Shown in pieces: positions 44,903 to 56,305 of a stretch of DNA of 64,000 bases; positions within the stretch are counted from its first letter, which is position 1, and each line of letters begins with the position of its first letter. Source of the DNA: Datisca glomerata. Taxonomy: Eukaryota > Streptophyta > Magnoliopsida > Cucurbitales > Datiscaceae. The notes under the pieces were generated by a model, which searched no databases, was not told the DNA's origin, and saw only the letters and a list, made by a program, of their open reading frames with translations. The translations under genes and the position numbers were made by a program. The DNA is taken from NCBI GenBank assembly GCA_003255025.1, contig QANY01009387.1, forward strand, positions 1,922,001-1,986,000, given 5' to 3'.

Positions 44903-46232
44903 CTAAGATGGATACCCTTCAACTTCAGGGTTAGTCACCTCAGACCAGGCTGAGGCTGAATGAAGGGATTGGTAGGACGCTTGAGGACACACGTGATCAA
45001 AGTCACCCTGTGACGAGCCTTGATCGGAGGACGACCAGAGCTCTTTGGGAAGGCTTCTGATAGTATTTGGAGTAGAAGCAGGTACAAAAGAAGGTGGGGG
45101 ATACGAAGGTGGTGTTGGAGCCCTTAAGGTCCCCTGAGGATGGGTAGAGGGAGGAGGTGTAGGAATGACCATTCTTTCCTTTGACCTCCCTAATGTTTTA
45201 GACCGAATAACCTCCATCATCTTTGCCTTAACACCCTTGAGCTATGCCCGGGGTCTCCTCAAAGAAAAAACCTCTGCAAGAAACAGAACAACAATAAGGC
45301 CATGCATACAAAAGGGAGAGGGGGAGATGAGCAACAAGATATGGGAATGACGTCATATACGGTTTGAAGAAGGGGTTTTGGAACTATGAGGGCCAAGACA
45401 CTCCGAGCTTAAACCTACCAAACGAGCCTCATTGGGAACCTCAGTCGTAAAATCCGTTGGAGGATCGAGGTACAGTCCAGCCTAGAGCAAGGACGCAAGA
45501 GAGGTAAAGAAACTGTTAGTCTGCCTCCCCATTACACACTAAAAGAGAAGAAGTTAATTTTCGAATTGGGGGTAAACAAATTTTTTGCCTTTTAGTCACA
45601 ATCTCACATGCGGCTCAAAAAATCTTAACTATCGAGTTTGTGTTTTCTGAATCCCCAGGACAAGACTCCTAAGATCTAGAGACCACAAACCAGCAATCTT
45701 TCCACTCATTACACCAAATGGGAACACTGTCCATGAGTCCCCTCACCCCCCAGTCCTACCACTCATATAGTACCAACCTGGGGGGTGAGAAGGAGCTTTC
45801 TCACCCAGTTTCTTAGGAAGAGTCATCAACTGGAATAGGAAGTCAAATTCCTCTAACGAGAAGTCCCTACCACCATGTAGCTTCCTCAAGACCCAGCATC
45901 CCCCAGGTAGGATAGAGTTGGGCTAAAGTTATCCCCATAGAAGAGAACCACCTCCTGAAGAAGGGGTGTAGGGGAAGTCGTAGCCCACCTTCCAAAGCCG
46001 CCAGGTACAAGACGATCCCTCCATGTCGAGGGACACTAACTCTCTCACCATCCTCTGGTAGCCGCAGGTGAACTTAGTCTGAGATATTATACTTCTTCTG
46101 GATAAAGACTAGTTCCTTCTTAGTCAAGGAAGATGGATAGTCATCAACGCCCTAGTGGCCAGAACTCCCACTCAGACTCGCATCACAATCAAAATAGGAA
46201 CGACCGGCCTCGACCAGCGAACTTGAATCCAT
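44903..46232 (-). pseudogene. Antisense ORF of the Tat element (gypsy-type transposon domain)
   Basis: Reading minus from ATG at 46232 (MDSSSLVEAGRS), with frameshifts: LPEDGERVSVPRHGGIVLYL, then ALEGGLRLPLHPFFRRW, which fits the plant 'putative gypsy type transposon' domain (Pfam PF04195) seen in antisense ORFs of Tat elements. Later pieces read LGEKAPSHPPGWYY. A Pro/Ser-rich region at 45220-44903 is the longest open part. Its function is unknown. Orientation opposite to pol is the key point. Confidence 0.75.
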
Positions 46233-46872
46233 GTTTTACCTAACAATCAATTAGGAGAAAAAAGAAGACTCAGAAGAAACACCAGATGAAAGTTCCTTCT
46301 GGAAGAGGGATGTTCTCGATTTTTCGAGGAAATGTGAGGTAAGGATAGAAAAGGATGTGCTAAAGAGCTCGTCTCTCTTAGATGGAGGAAAAGAGAATGG
46401 TGTGGAGAAAACCGCTCATTTATAGGCCTTGGGGAAAACAACGATCAAAACCATTCAAATGATCTGACGGGTCAGGGAGCTGTCGGCTTACGAATAGACA
46501 AGCTCAGGAAATTGGACGCATAAGTCGATGGGATAGGTGACGCACATGTCGATGGGATGGTTACACTTTGATAACCGAGGTCACACGGTCCTCACCTCCC
46601 CCCCTCATGCGCCATCTTTACCACTACTACCGAGAACAGCGAATTTCAAATTTCAAACGCGAGAACCTATGCACGTGGAATTTCACTTTAAAAAGGCACT
46701 TAGCCCACCCAAACTCGACCTATGAGGACACTCCAGCATAGTAGAGTCACAACCATAATCATCAGTTGAAGGCGATAAAAGGTATGCGATTCGTCTCATG
46801 CTCAGGAAAGAACACGGAAATCTTTAGACCCGAGCTGATAGGACTCACACAAGATCCTCGACTAGGGGTAAC

Positions 46873-47621
46873 TGTTATGGGAATTCTTAGACTACTAATG
46901 AAATGGTGCCACATGGCAAGCCATGATAGAGGTCTCTATTCAACTCTAGGAAAATAAATTGAAGAACTAAGCTCTCAAAAGGGAGGAGAAGAAACCTGAC
47001 CAGGTCGGTCTCAAAAGAGCTCAGGCGACACCGACCAACGTAAGCTAAAAAGCCTCGAGAAGAGGATCTGACGCAGGGGGATCAGCTAGCCTTGTGTTAG
47101 GCATCATTATTATTCACTGAAAGTAGAACTCCACATGACCTTTTCTCCCTTGCGACATGCATTAGTTGACTTCAGTTGTCATGATGAAGCGTCGAGTCGG
47201 CCACCAAACGGTCACATCCACCATGTCAGACGTGACTAAAGGTAAATCGACATTTAATGCACCCTGCTTTACGTCAGCTTAGGGGACAAAGGCATTAAAT
47301 GTCACTCCTGGCCTGTCATATCAAGGAAAGGCCATAACCTCGCCCAAAGCTTATTCGACGTGCATCTTTCTCTAAGGCTTCAGGTATAAACACCCCCCTC
47401 TACAAACGGTACAAGGTAAGCGCTCTCCTAAGGAAAATTCTGCCAAATTTTCTTCAGGATACTAACTTAGGCATCGGAGGTTCTTCGACGAGGAAACCAT
47501 CATCAGGTTCTCTTCGTCTTAGAGTTCTTTGTCTTTGGTTGTCCATGTTCCTGCCTGAGAGGACTCCTACGTGAAGAAGAGATTGCATGCCACTTCACGG
47601 TTGGGATTTTGGGTAATAACA
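46873..47621 (+). repeat. 3' LTR of the Tat gypsy element
   Basis: Starts TGTTATGGGAATTCTTAGAC right after a purine-rich ACTAGGGGTAAC tract and ends GGTAATAACA. Start, end and several internal blocks align with the 781-bp solo LTR at 32530-33310 in the opposite orientation. Length is 749 bp. Confidence 0.75.
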
Positions 47622-48104
47622 TTATGTATACACAAAAATTTAAATATTATGTCACTGATATAAAGGGTTCTCACAAACCTTCTAGCACAATTGTTTCAAA
47701 AATGAAAAAACCACTTAACACATATTTGTAAAAAATAATAGCCGAGAACAAACGCCAAAAACGTACTCCTTTGATCCAAATAACATAAAAAAGGCAGAAA
47801 AATTTTCAACCTGACTCTCTCTCCTTCTCCATCTCTCCTTCTCCCTCTTTCCCCACCTCTCTCTTTAAGGCTGTGAAGTATGGAATTCTTATCCCTCGGA
47901 TGCTGCACACCAAGATAATGATTTAGGTAAGTGAAAATCCTTTATTTCCTTAGAATTTCTATTCAGCTTTCTTTATTTTTTATACTAACCTCTTTTCGTT
48001 CCTTATAAAATGACCCAGGAAATTCTATATTTTTATAGACCACACTTTCTATTTTTCAATTTCTCATTTTTTAATTCCTTACATTTTACATACGATTACC
48101 TGTA
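47622..48104. other. Gene-free stretch between gypsy and copia elements
   Basis: No gene assigned. A CT-rich tract is at 47815-47875. Bases 48067-48100 (TTAATTCCTTACATTTTACA) recur at about 55985-56010, beyond the copia insertion, so some local duplication predates or accompanied it. Confidence 0.4.
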
Positions 48105-48109
48105 TATAA

Positions 48110-49731
48110 CGTTGGAATCGCGGCGCGAAAGTGGAAGCAATTTGGTTTTAAAAATTTTATCGATTAGAAATCAATTACGACCCCATAGGTTCCAAAAATA
48201 ATTTTTCTCATCGGATCCATTATATATCAATACATTAAATCATAGATATACAAAGAAATGAATTATACTTCTTATAGTCTATCAAGCGTCCTCGCTAACA
48301 ACGAACTTGAGATTCCACGAATAACGAACTGTGAGATCTACATCAAGATCTTTCGAATCAATCATCAAACACACTAGAACGTGTGTAGACACGTAGAATA
48401 ATTCAAGAACACTTTTCTATCTCTAGATATACACAACACATGAGATCTAGAGTTTTGGAGAAAGACTTTTGAGACAGAACTCTTAGAGAGAATTAGAGAA
48501 TTCACAGAGTTTCATTAATGATTAATCGATCAGATGCACGTGTTATCTCTTTTAGGAGGCCAATAGTGTATTATTCTAGGTTAAGGCTCCTTAGATATGG
48601 ATTTTAAAAAATAATGAATGATTCAAAATTTGATGTATGCAGTGGGACCCACCGCATTCTGCGCCATACTGAAGTGGGACCCAGTGCAGTCAGCGTAACA
48701 CTGTTGCGGCACTACAGTGTGATGTACGTGCACTGCAGTGCGATCTGCCAATCGCTGATTCAAAATCAATGATTGGCGTGTGACATTCCCAAATGTTACG
48801 TGACAATTTTCAAATTTCAAATTTATTATTTTAATCAGATAAATATTTATACATTATCTCATATAATCATAAATATCAGTTAGTTTAAAATTAACTTATC
48901 TGATAAAATCCTAACAATCAACTTATCCGTTAATTTAAAATTAACTAATTAGTTTATTCAAAATTAAAATTATTATCTCATAATAATTTGATATTATTTA
49001 ATTTCATAAATAAAATATATTGTCTCACTTATCCATTGGTATAAAATTAATCGATATAATTATATAATTATAATTTCTGAAAATTATAATAAATAATTTA
49101 TTTAATTAATTCTTCATTAATTAATATAACATAATATCTCTTAATTATATGCGCAAGAAATTTAATTCCTTTTGAAAACTAGTCCTTTTTCTTATTTCGT
49201 GAAAGATTTACACTCTAGACTATGTAGTATAGAGGTGGCTCGGGGACCATGGACCCATAATTTCAACATCAAATAAACCAGATTTTTTATAAACTCTTTA
49301 TTTAAATAATTTTATTTATTAATTCTATTGTTAATCCACTATAAATCTAGAATTGCGCTCTTAGTAATTACATAATATATTTACAGAATAATCTCGTGTA
49401 TTTCATGGGTATAATCACTCAATATAGTTTTGTCTCCAATGATACGGATCTAAATCACATGCATTCAAAATGCTTAGTTAACCGTACTAGCAACAATTCA
49501 TTAAAGAATCTACACTTTAATATGTTATAGATTATTTTATTCATTATATATAATCTTAATTCTCTCATACTAATACAAGATCATAGTCTCATTAATGAGT
49601 ATGGAATTTTCAGATATTTATACAAATTTTTCAATAATAATTGAGAAAAGGAAATTATAAGAAAAATATTATTTTTATTAATTTCAAATTAAAATGTCTT
49701 TACACATGTTTTGAGGGCGCTATGTCCAACA
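48110..49731 (-). repeat. 3' LTR of the second copia element, full length
   Basis: Plus-strand ends are CGTTGGAATCG and TATGTCCAACA. The part from about 48700 on is collinear with 54265-55786. Just right of it is the polypurine tract (complement of TTTCCCACTTACCC). Confidence 0.88.
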
Positions 49732-49759
49732 ATTTCCCACTTACCCTAAAGAAAATGTG

Positions 49760-52700
49760 GCATCTCCCTCAACCCTATATTTCGCACATGACCCTCAAAT
49801 GACTTCGCAGGAAGTCTTGGTAAAACGATCAGTCAAGTTCTGATCTGACATTATCTTCATAACAGTCACACCTCTTCGGTGCACGATCTCTCTTACAAGA
49901 TGGTATTTACTCACAATGTGCTTAACCCTCTTGTGACTCCTCGGTTCTTTAGAATTAGCCACCGCTCCACCATTATCACAGTACATGATTAGTGGTTTAT
50001 TCATACCTGGAACTACTTCAAGATTAGTATAGAATTTATGAGTTATACTGCTTCTTTCGCAGCTCCACAAGCCACTATATATTCGGCTTCCATAGTGGAA
50101 TCTACAATACTTGATTGTTCAATACTTTTCCAAACAACATCTCTTCCACCTAGGGTGAATACTGATCCAGTCGACTTTCAACTGTCCCTATCTGATTGAA
50201 AATTAGAATCTGTATATTCAGTAAGGTTCATGTCTCCACCTGAGTAAACAATCATATAATTTCACGTTCTCTGAAGATACTTGAGAATGTGTTTTTTTGC
50301 AATCAAATGTTCTAAACCTAGATTTGACTGATAGCGACTAATAATTCCTACCGCATAATAAATGTTTGGTCTCATACACAATATGACATACATGAGACTC
50401 CTAACAACTGAAGCATAATGAACCTTTTTCATATCTTTTTCCTCCTGGGGTGTCTTAAGACACTGTTATTTGAAAATGACAATTTCATGTCTCGTTGGTA
50501 ATTGATCTTTCTTAGATTTTTTCATAGAAAATCTTTCCATCACCTTATCAATATTAGATGCCTGAGCGAGTGCCAAGAGTTTGTTATTCTTATCACTTAG
50601 GATTTGGATACCTAGAACATAACTCGCCTTTTCTAAATCTTTTATTTGGAATTTCTCAGCTAATCACATATATACCTTCGATAAAGTTTCTATATCATTG
50701 CCATTGAATAGAATATCGTCTACATAAAGAACTAAGAAAATCATTGTCATATCTTTGATGTACTTATAAACACAAGCTTCGTCAACATTTTGTTCAAATT
50801 CATATGATTTAGTAATCTCATCAAAAGTAAGATTCCAAGATCTTGATTCTTGCTTTAATCCATAAATAGATTTAAGTAACTTGCATACTTTCTGATCTTA
50901 TCCATTTTTCATGAACCCTTCTAGTTGCATCATATAGGTGATTTCTTCAAGATACTCATTTAGAAAGGCTGTCTTGACATCCATTTTCCATATTTTATAG
51001 TCTAAACTAGCGGCTATGGATAAAAAATGCAAATGGATTTTAGCATGGCAAAGGCAGAGATTGTGTCTTCGTAATTGACTCATTCCCTTTTAGTATAGCC
51101 TCTGGCTACTAGCCGTGTTTTTTTTCATCGGTACCTCTTTTTTTCTTGAAGATCCATTTACAACCTATGAGCCTTGACTTCTTCAGGATGAACTAAAAGT
51201 TCTCAGATAGAATTGGAATACAGTGATTCCATTTTTGGTTCATGGCATCTTGCCATTTGTCCTTTTTAGGATCTTCCATTGCCTCTTTAAAGGTTAATGG
51301 ATCGTCATTATCAGTGTCTGACACTAGGACATGTGCCTCGAGTTTATAGAGAATATGTTGTCTTACAACCCTCCTACTATGACGTTGCACAGGGGTTTTC
51401 TGAACATGAACAGTGGTTTATATGGTTGTCATTTATCAGTTAATGATAAAGATGGTCTGATCTCATCAGTGCTAGTTCTTCAAGAACTACTTTGCTCTGA
51501 GGTTTGTAGTTTTTCATATAGTCGTGTTCGAGCAAAGTAGCATTTACCGATACAAACACATTTTTATCCTTGTGAGTATAAAAGTACGTACCTCTTGTTT
51601 CTGGAGCATAGCCAAAAAATAAACACACTTCAAACATTGAGCCTAATTTTTCAATCTTAGGTCTAACAATGTGAGCTGGACACCTCCATATATGGAAATG
51701 ACGCAAATTAGGTTTGGAGCCATTCTATAACTCTAAAGGTGTCTTGCTTACAGACTTAGAAGGAACTACATTCAAAATGTAGGTTGCCGTTTGAAGTACA
51801 TATTCTTAGAATGTGAGTGGTAGTGATGAGTAGTTTAACATCGACCTAACCATATCTAATAAAGTTCAGTTTCTCATTTCAGAAACACCATTTTGCTGTG
51901 ATGTTCCAGGTGTCGTGAGTTGGGATATAATTCCTTACTCTAGTAGATAATCCTTGATTTCTAAATCCAACCAATGACTACCTCGATCTGAGCGAAGTAT
52001 TTTCAAAGATTCACCTAATTGCTTTTCAGCTTCAGCTTTGAAGTCTTTCAACTTTCCAAAAGTTTTATACTTCTTATACATTAGGTAAGTATAACCGTAT
52101 CTTGAGTAATCGTCAATAAAAGTAATGAAATACCCATACCCACTGTTGGATCGAGTTTTAAAAATTTGAAAAAAAATCATTGAACCACGTACTGTTCGTG
52201 AGCGGAATATAAAAAAGTTTTACATCAACCGATTTAATCATATTAAACATTAAAACCACACATCTGATTATGCATATAAATTTAAACATATTCAAAAGAG
52301 GAAGAAACAATTTTATACTTTTTTATATCGGAGAAATTCTGATTTGATAAAATCTATCATATTATTCATCTCGCGTTCTTCGTTCTTCGTAAAACTCGAA
52401 TCAGTCTCCACACCAATAATCACTCATAGGATTTAGAAGTATATCTCGTAAGGACGTCGTTAGAAACTGAGTGTGGGCTCTCAAAATAACTGTGTAAGAA
52501 AAATCAATTTTTTCTCTTCCTCTGGTGATTTCAGCGGCAGCAGTAGGAGGGGAAAGAGAAACTTTTTTCTGCTCAGTGTAATTATGGTCGTGTCAACATA
52601 CTTAGGTTAGACAACCATAATGCCATCACCTAAATATGTATAATTTTAGAATTCTCACATATACCCCATATATGTGCAATTTCTTAAATTCATCCTCGTA

Positions 52701-54250
52701 ATCTATAATTGCCAAAAATTATGTTTCCCATTAAAGTCAATATTGTGACCAAATTCATCAATCCAAAATTGATAAATTCAAATTGATCTCAATCAATTAA
52801 TAATTAGAAAATAATAAATTAATTAAATTGAACATCAATTAATTGATCTTCACTAATTAAGTGACAACATCTATCACATATAGGTTCAGAAATACATCTT
52901 GGCCCCAAAACACATCTTGGTCCAACTGATGTTGTTTCTTCTATTCCTATCCTCATGAACTCTTCTTGAGACTGAATGTACCCATATGAATAAATTTATA
53001 AGATTCAAATACCCGATAAATTTATCTCCATAAATTCTCGACTTATTTAATCCTAACAGCGTCGACTCCCCTGTAGGTTCGATGCTGAATCAACTCTCGA
53101 TCCAAGTGCACTACAACTTCTGTTGGTGTAAATAAACACTTTTATTTCACGGTACACATAATATTTTAACATATTATCCTTCGTGAATATCAATAACAAG
53201 AGTGAGATATAAAATTACCATTTTACCTCTCTATTTATTATTTCCTTAACTCATTTATTGACTGTGAGTACGAAAGACATAATAGTGAATTGTCTCGTAC
53301 AATTCTCCATGTCTTATTCAATGATTCATTTTATCGAGTACCTGGTTAGTTTAATTTATTCACACACCCATCAATAAAACATATGGTGATATTGTTGCAT
53401 TTTATAATCTAACCATGATTTTTCATATCTGTGAATCACGTAACTCCAACATAGTTGAATCAAAATCCCAACAGTCGAGGTATTGTCAGGCAATTTGAAC
53501 TCGCTCCGTTGACGTATCAAAGGTCGTAACTAACTAGGCCAAGTTTCGTATTCATCTCAAGATTAAGGTAATTATGAAAATACCCATAAGTTGTGACAAT
53601 TAGATTTAGAGCTAGATAAACGATTTTTCTATAAACTAATTGGTTACTGGTCTATTCAGTATGTTTCATAACATGTCTAGGTCAACCGTTAGAGTCCCCA
53701 CTCTCATGCCCTAAGACCGGCATCATTTGGTTCAACTTAACAGTCATAATCAGACTCGATTGCTCAGTTGATCCTAAGACTGCGAATAACGCTCTGAACT
53801 ATTTCAGAAGAGTTTCAGTGAAAAGCCCCTTAGTCTTTACTCTTCTTACATTGACAATAGTTTCAGGACTTGAGTAAATTATTAACATAGTTTAATTAAA
53901 AGAAAAAATTGCATTCATTCATTAGATTCAGTTATACAATATGTTTGATAAATAACTAAATACTCATAAATAATTATTACACCCTACTTTATGGACATAA
54001 ATCTAATACTCACATTAAGCTTGTACATTGATCGGTCCACAGACATCACTATGTACTAGCTCAAGTGATTCTTTAACTCCTTAGCCCTTTCCAGATAAAT
54101 GTCTCTTGGTCATTTTACCATCTAGACAAGATTCACAAACTCGAAGAGTCCCAACTTTTAGTTCTCTTAAAGCACCATGCTTTATTAATAAGTTTATTCT
54201 GTCTAGATTAATATGTCACAATTTAAGATGTCATAGATATGTGTCATCTT
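49760..54250 (-). pseudogene. Copia pol: integrase, RT and RNase H, split by a solo LTR
   Basis: The integrase start lies at 54250-54014 (LRVCESCLDGKMTKRHLSGK, LELVHSDVCGPINVQA) and continues at 52138-51935 (GYGYFITFIDDYSRYGYTYL, LKILRSDRG), on the far side of a solo LTR. Then come the integrase C-terminus at 51706-51440 (MRHFHIWRCPAH) and RT at 51083-50898 (WKMDVKTAFLNEYLEE). The catalytic YVDDILFNGND is near 50730-50700. RNase H at 50070-49795 has IMYCDNGGAVANSKEPRSHK. Frameshifts are frequent, but RT catalytic residues are intact. Confidence 0.9.
52144..54008. mobile_element. 1,865-bp solo LTR nested in copia integrase
   Basis: Begins TGTTGGATCGAG and ends CATAAATCTAATA (canonical CA changed to TA). 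Flanked by CCCAC (52139-52143) and CTCAC (54009-54013), a 5-base target duplication with one mismatch. Removing it rejoins integrase codons GPINVQA...GYGYFITF. No internal coding region, so it is a solo LTR. Orientation is not determined. Confidence 0.8.
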
Positions 54251-54254
54251 CTGA

Positions 54255-55786
54255 AAAAACACTATTGCAGCGTGCCATGCGGCCACTGCAGTACCATGTG
54301 GCACTATAGTGTGCTCTGCCAGTCGCTGATTCAAAATCAATAATTGGCGTGTGACATCCGGAATGTCACGTGGTAATTTTCAAATTTCAAATTTATTATT
54401 TTAATTAGATAAATATTCATGCATTATCTCATATAATCATAAATGTCATTTAATTCAAATTAATTTATCTGATAAAATTCTAACAATTAACTTATTTGTT
54501 AATTTAAAATTAACCAATTTGTTTATTCAAAATTCAAAGTATTACCTTATAATAATTTAATATTATTTAATTTCATAAATAAAATATATTGTCTCACTTA
54601 TCGATTGATACAAAATTAATCGACAAAATTATTTAATTATAATTTTTGAAAATTATAGTGAATAATTTATTTAATTAATTCTTCATTAATTAATATAATA
54701 TAATTATCTTATAATTATATACTTGCACAAGAAATTTAATTCCTTTTGCAAGCTAGTCATTTTTCTTATTTCCTGAAACATTCACACCCTAGAATCTGTA
54801 GTACATAGATAACTCGGGAACCATGAACCCATAATTTTAAGCTTCGATAAACCAAATTATTAATTAAACTTTTAAATTAAAATCTTATTTATTAATTTCA
54901 TTATTACTCCAAGAATTGCACTCTCAGTAATTACAAAATATAACTTTTTATTTAAATAATCTCGTATAGTCTATTGATATAATCACTTCATATAGTTTTG
55001 TCCTCCAATTATTGGTTCATAAATTAAAGCTAATCAAAATTATCATTTTACCTTTCTAATTATCTTTGATCGTTAAGTACCATTAATTCACTAGTAAATT
55101 GTCAATTTATAATTATATTATAAATTTGATCTCAATAACCATTCAGTTCCAGATTTATCACTTAAGAGAATCAATATATAATCCGTTAGGAAAACTTGGA
55201 TTCCAAATCTTGGAAGATCATGTTCTCAGTCATCCATATCACTAAATATCCAAAATAAAAGTTACTAGTATGTTTTATAAACAAACCTTAACGAGTGAAT
55301 CAAAAGATCAAGTAGACTTGTCTAGGAGTTTATGACTACTCGAGATTTAGACTAATCAATATATGATCATCAGATTGATGTATATTAAATCTTTATGATA
55401 AACGGTAAGTTAATAAAGATATTAATCCACATCGATCATGTCCTATATGATCTATTTATATAAAGTACATTCACTAATATGTCTATCCACATCAGTAATC
55501 CGGATCTAAATCACATGCATTTAAAATACTTAGGAAATCGTACTAGCAACTATTCATTAAAGATTCCATACTTTAATATGTTGCAGACAATTTTATTCAG
55601 TATCTATGATCTTAATCCTCTCGTATTAATACAAGATCATAGTCTCATTTAATGAATATGAAATTTTCTGATATGTTTACAAATTATTCAATAATAATTT
55701 AGAAAACACAATTACAAGAAAAATATAATTTATTAATTTTAAATTAAAATATCTTTACACATACTTTAAGAGCACTATGCCCAACA
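54255..55786 (-). repeat. 5' LTR of the second copia element, truncated
   Basis: Starts abruptly near AACACTATTGCAGCG and ends ATGCCCAACA. Shared phrase CGCTGATTCAAAATCAAT at 48755 and 54324; similarity continues to the end, with some insertions only in this copy. Confidence 0.85.
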
Positions 55787-55790
55787 TATA

Positions 55791-55975
55791 ATACATATGT
55801 CGATGATGAAAATCGTATCTATTGATAAGATGTATAGAACATATAAGAAATAAACAACCAATATTGCAGCTTTTACATAATTAGCCTCTCAAACTCTGCC
55901 ATGGCATTTCCCTACATTCTTAATATCTGAACAAAGGAATTACTAACATTAGATAAATTATATGCCCAAAATTTT
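55791..55975. repeat. Dispersed repeat, copy 2 (partner at 32263-32450)
   Basis: Begins ACATATGTCGATGATGAAAA and runs in parallel with 32263-32450 with scattered changes. The copia element inserted at its left edge. Confidence 0.8.
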
Positions 55976-56305
55976 TATTCTTTTTTAAATTCCTTACATT
56001 TTACATACGGTTAGAGATAAGTGATATATTAGGGTAATTTATAAAATTATACCCTTTTCAAGTTTGGTAAGGAAAATTGTACCATTTTCTCAAATATCAG
56101 AATATTATACTCCTGACCTACCATTCAAACCAACCACTTGCAATATTTTTTTCTCATCATCTCTCTTCCATTCTCAATGTACATATCAAATCAATCTAAT
56201 CATCTCTTCTTGAAGTTTTCTACTTGAATGGTTTAACTAGTTGTTTATGACTAATTTGAACCTTTCAAGTATTTTTTTTACTACTTAGCAACCGAGACAC
56301 CAGGT
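55976..56305. other. Flank of the Helitron remnant
   Basis: No gene recognised. It may include further decayed N-terminal Helitron sequence. Confidence 0.35.

Larger units (their letters stand above)
40488..47621 (+). mobile_element. 5'-truncated Tat-type Ty3/gypsy retrotransposon
   Basis: Left to right it holds the end of RT and RNase H, integrase, a 45-bp tandem repeat, a large ORF on the opposite strand and a 3' LTR (46873-47621). The order pol, tandem-repeat spacer, antisense ORF, LTR is that described for plant Tat/Grande-type gypsy elements. The 5' LTR, gag, protease and most of RT are missing; the break is at about 40488, beside the glycine-rich fragment. A 454-bp MITE is nested in the integrase. 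Confidence 0.85.
48110..55786 (-). mobile_element. Ty1/copia element with 1.6-kb LTRs, internally deleted and nested
   Basis: Minus-strand element flanked by an exact 5-base duplication TATAA (48105-48109 and 55787-55791). The 3' LTR is full length (48110-49731). The 5' LTR (about 54255-55786) lacks about 590 bases on its internal side, and gag, protease and the start of integrase are deleted with it. A 1,865-bp solo LTR is inserted in integrase. LTR tips are TGTTGG...CCAACG, the family's short inverted repeats. Confidence 0.9.
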
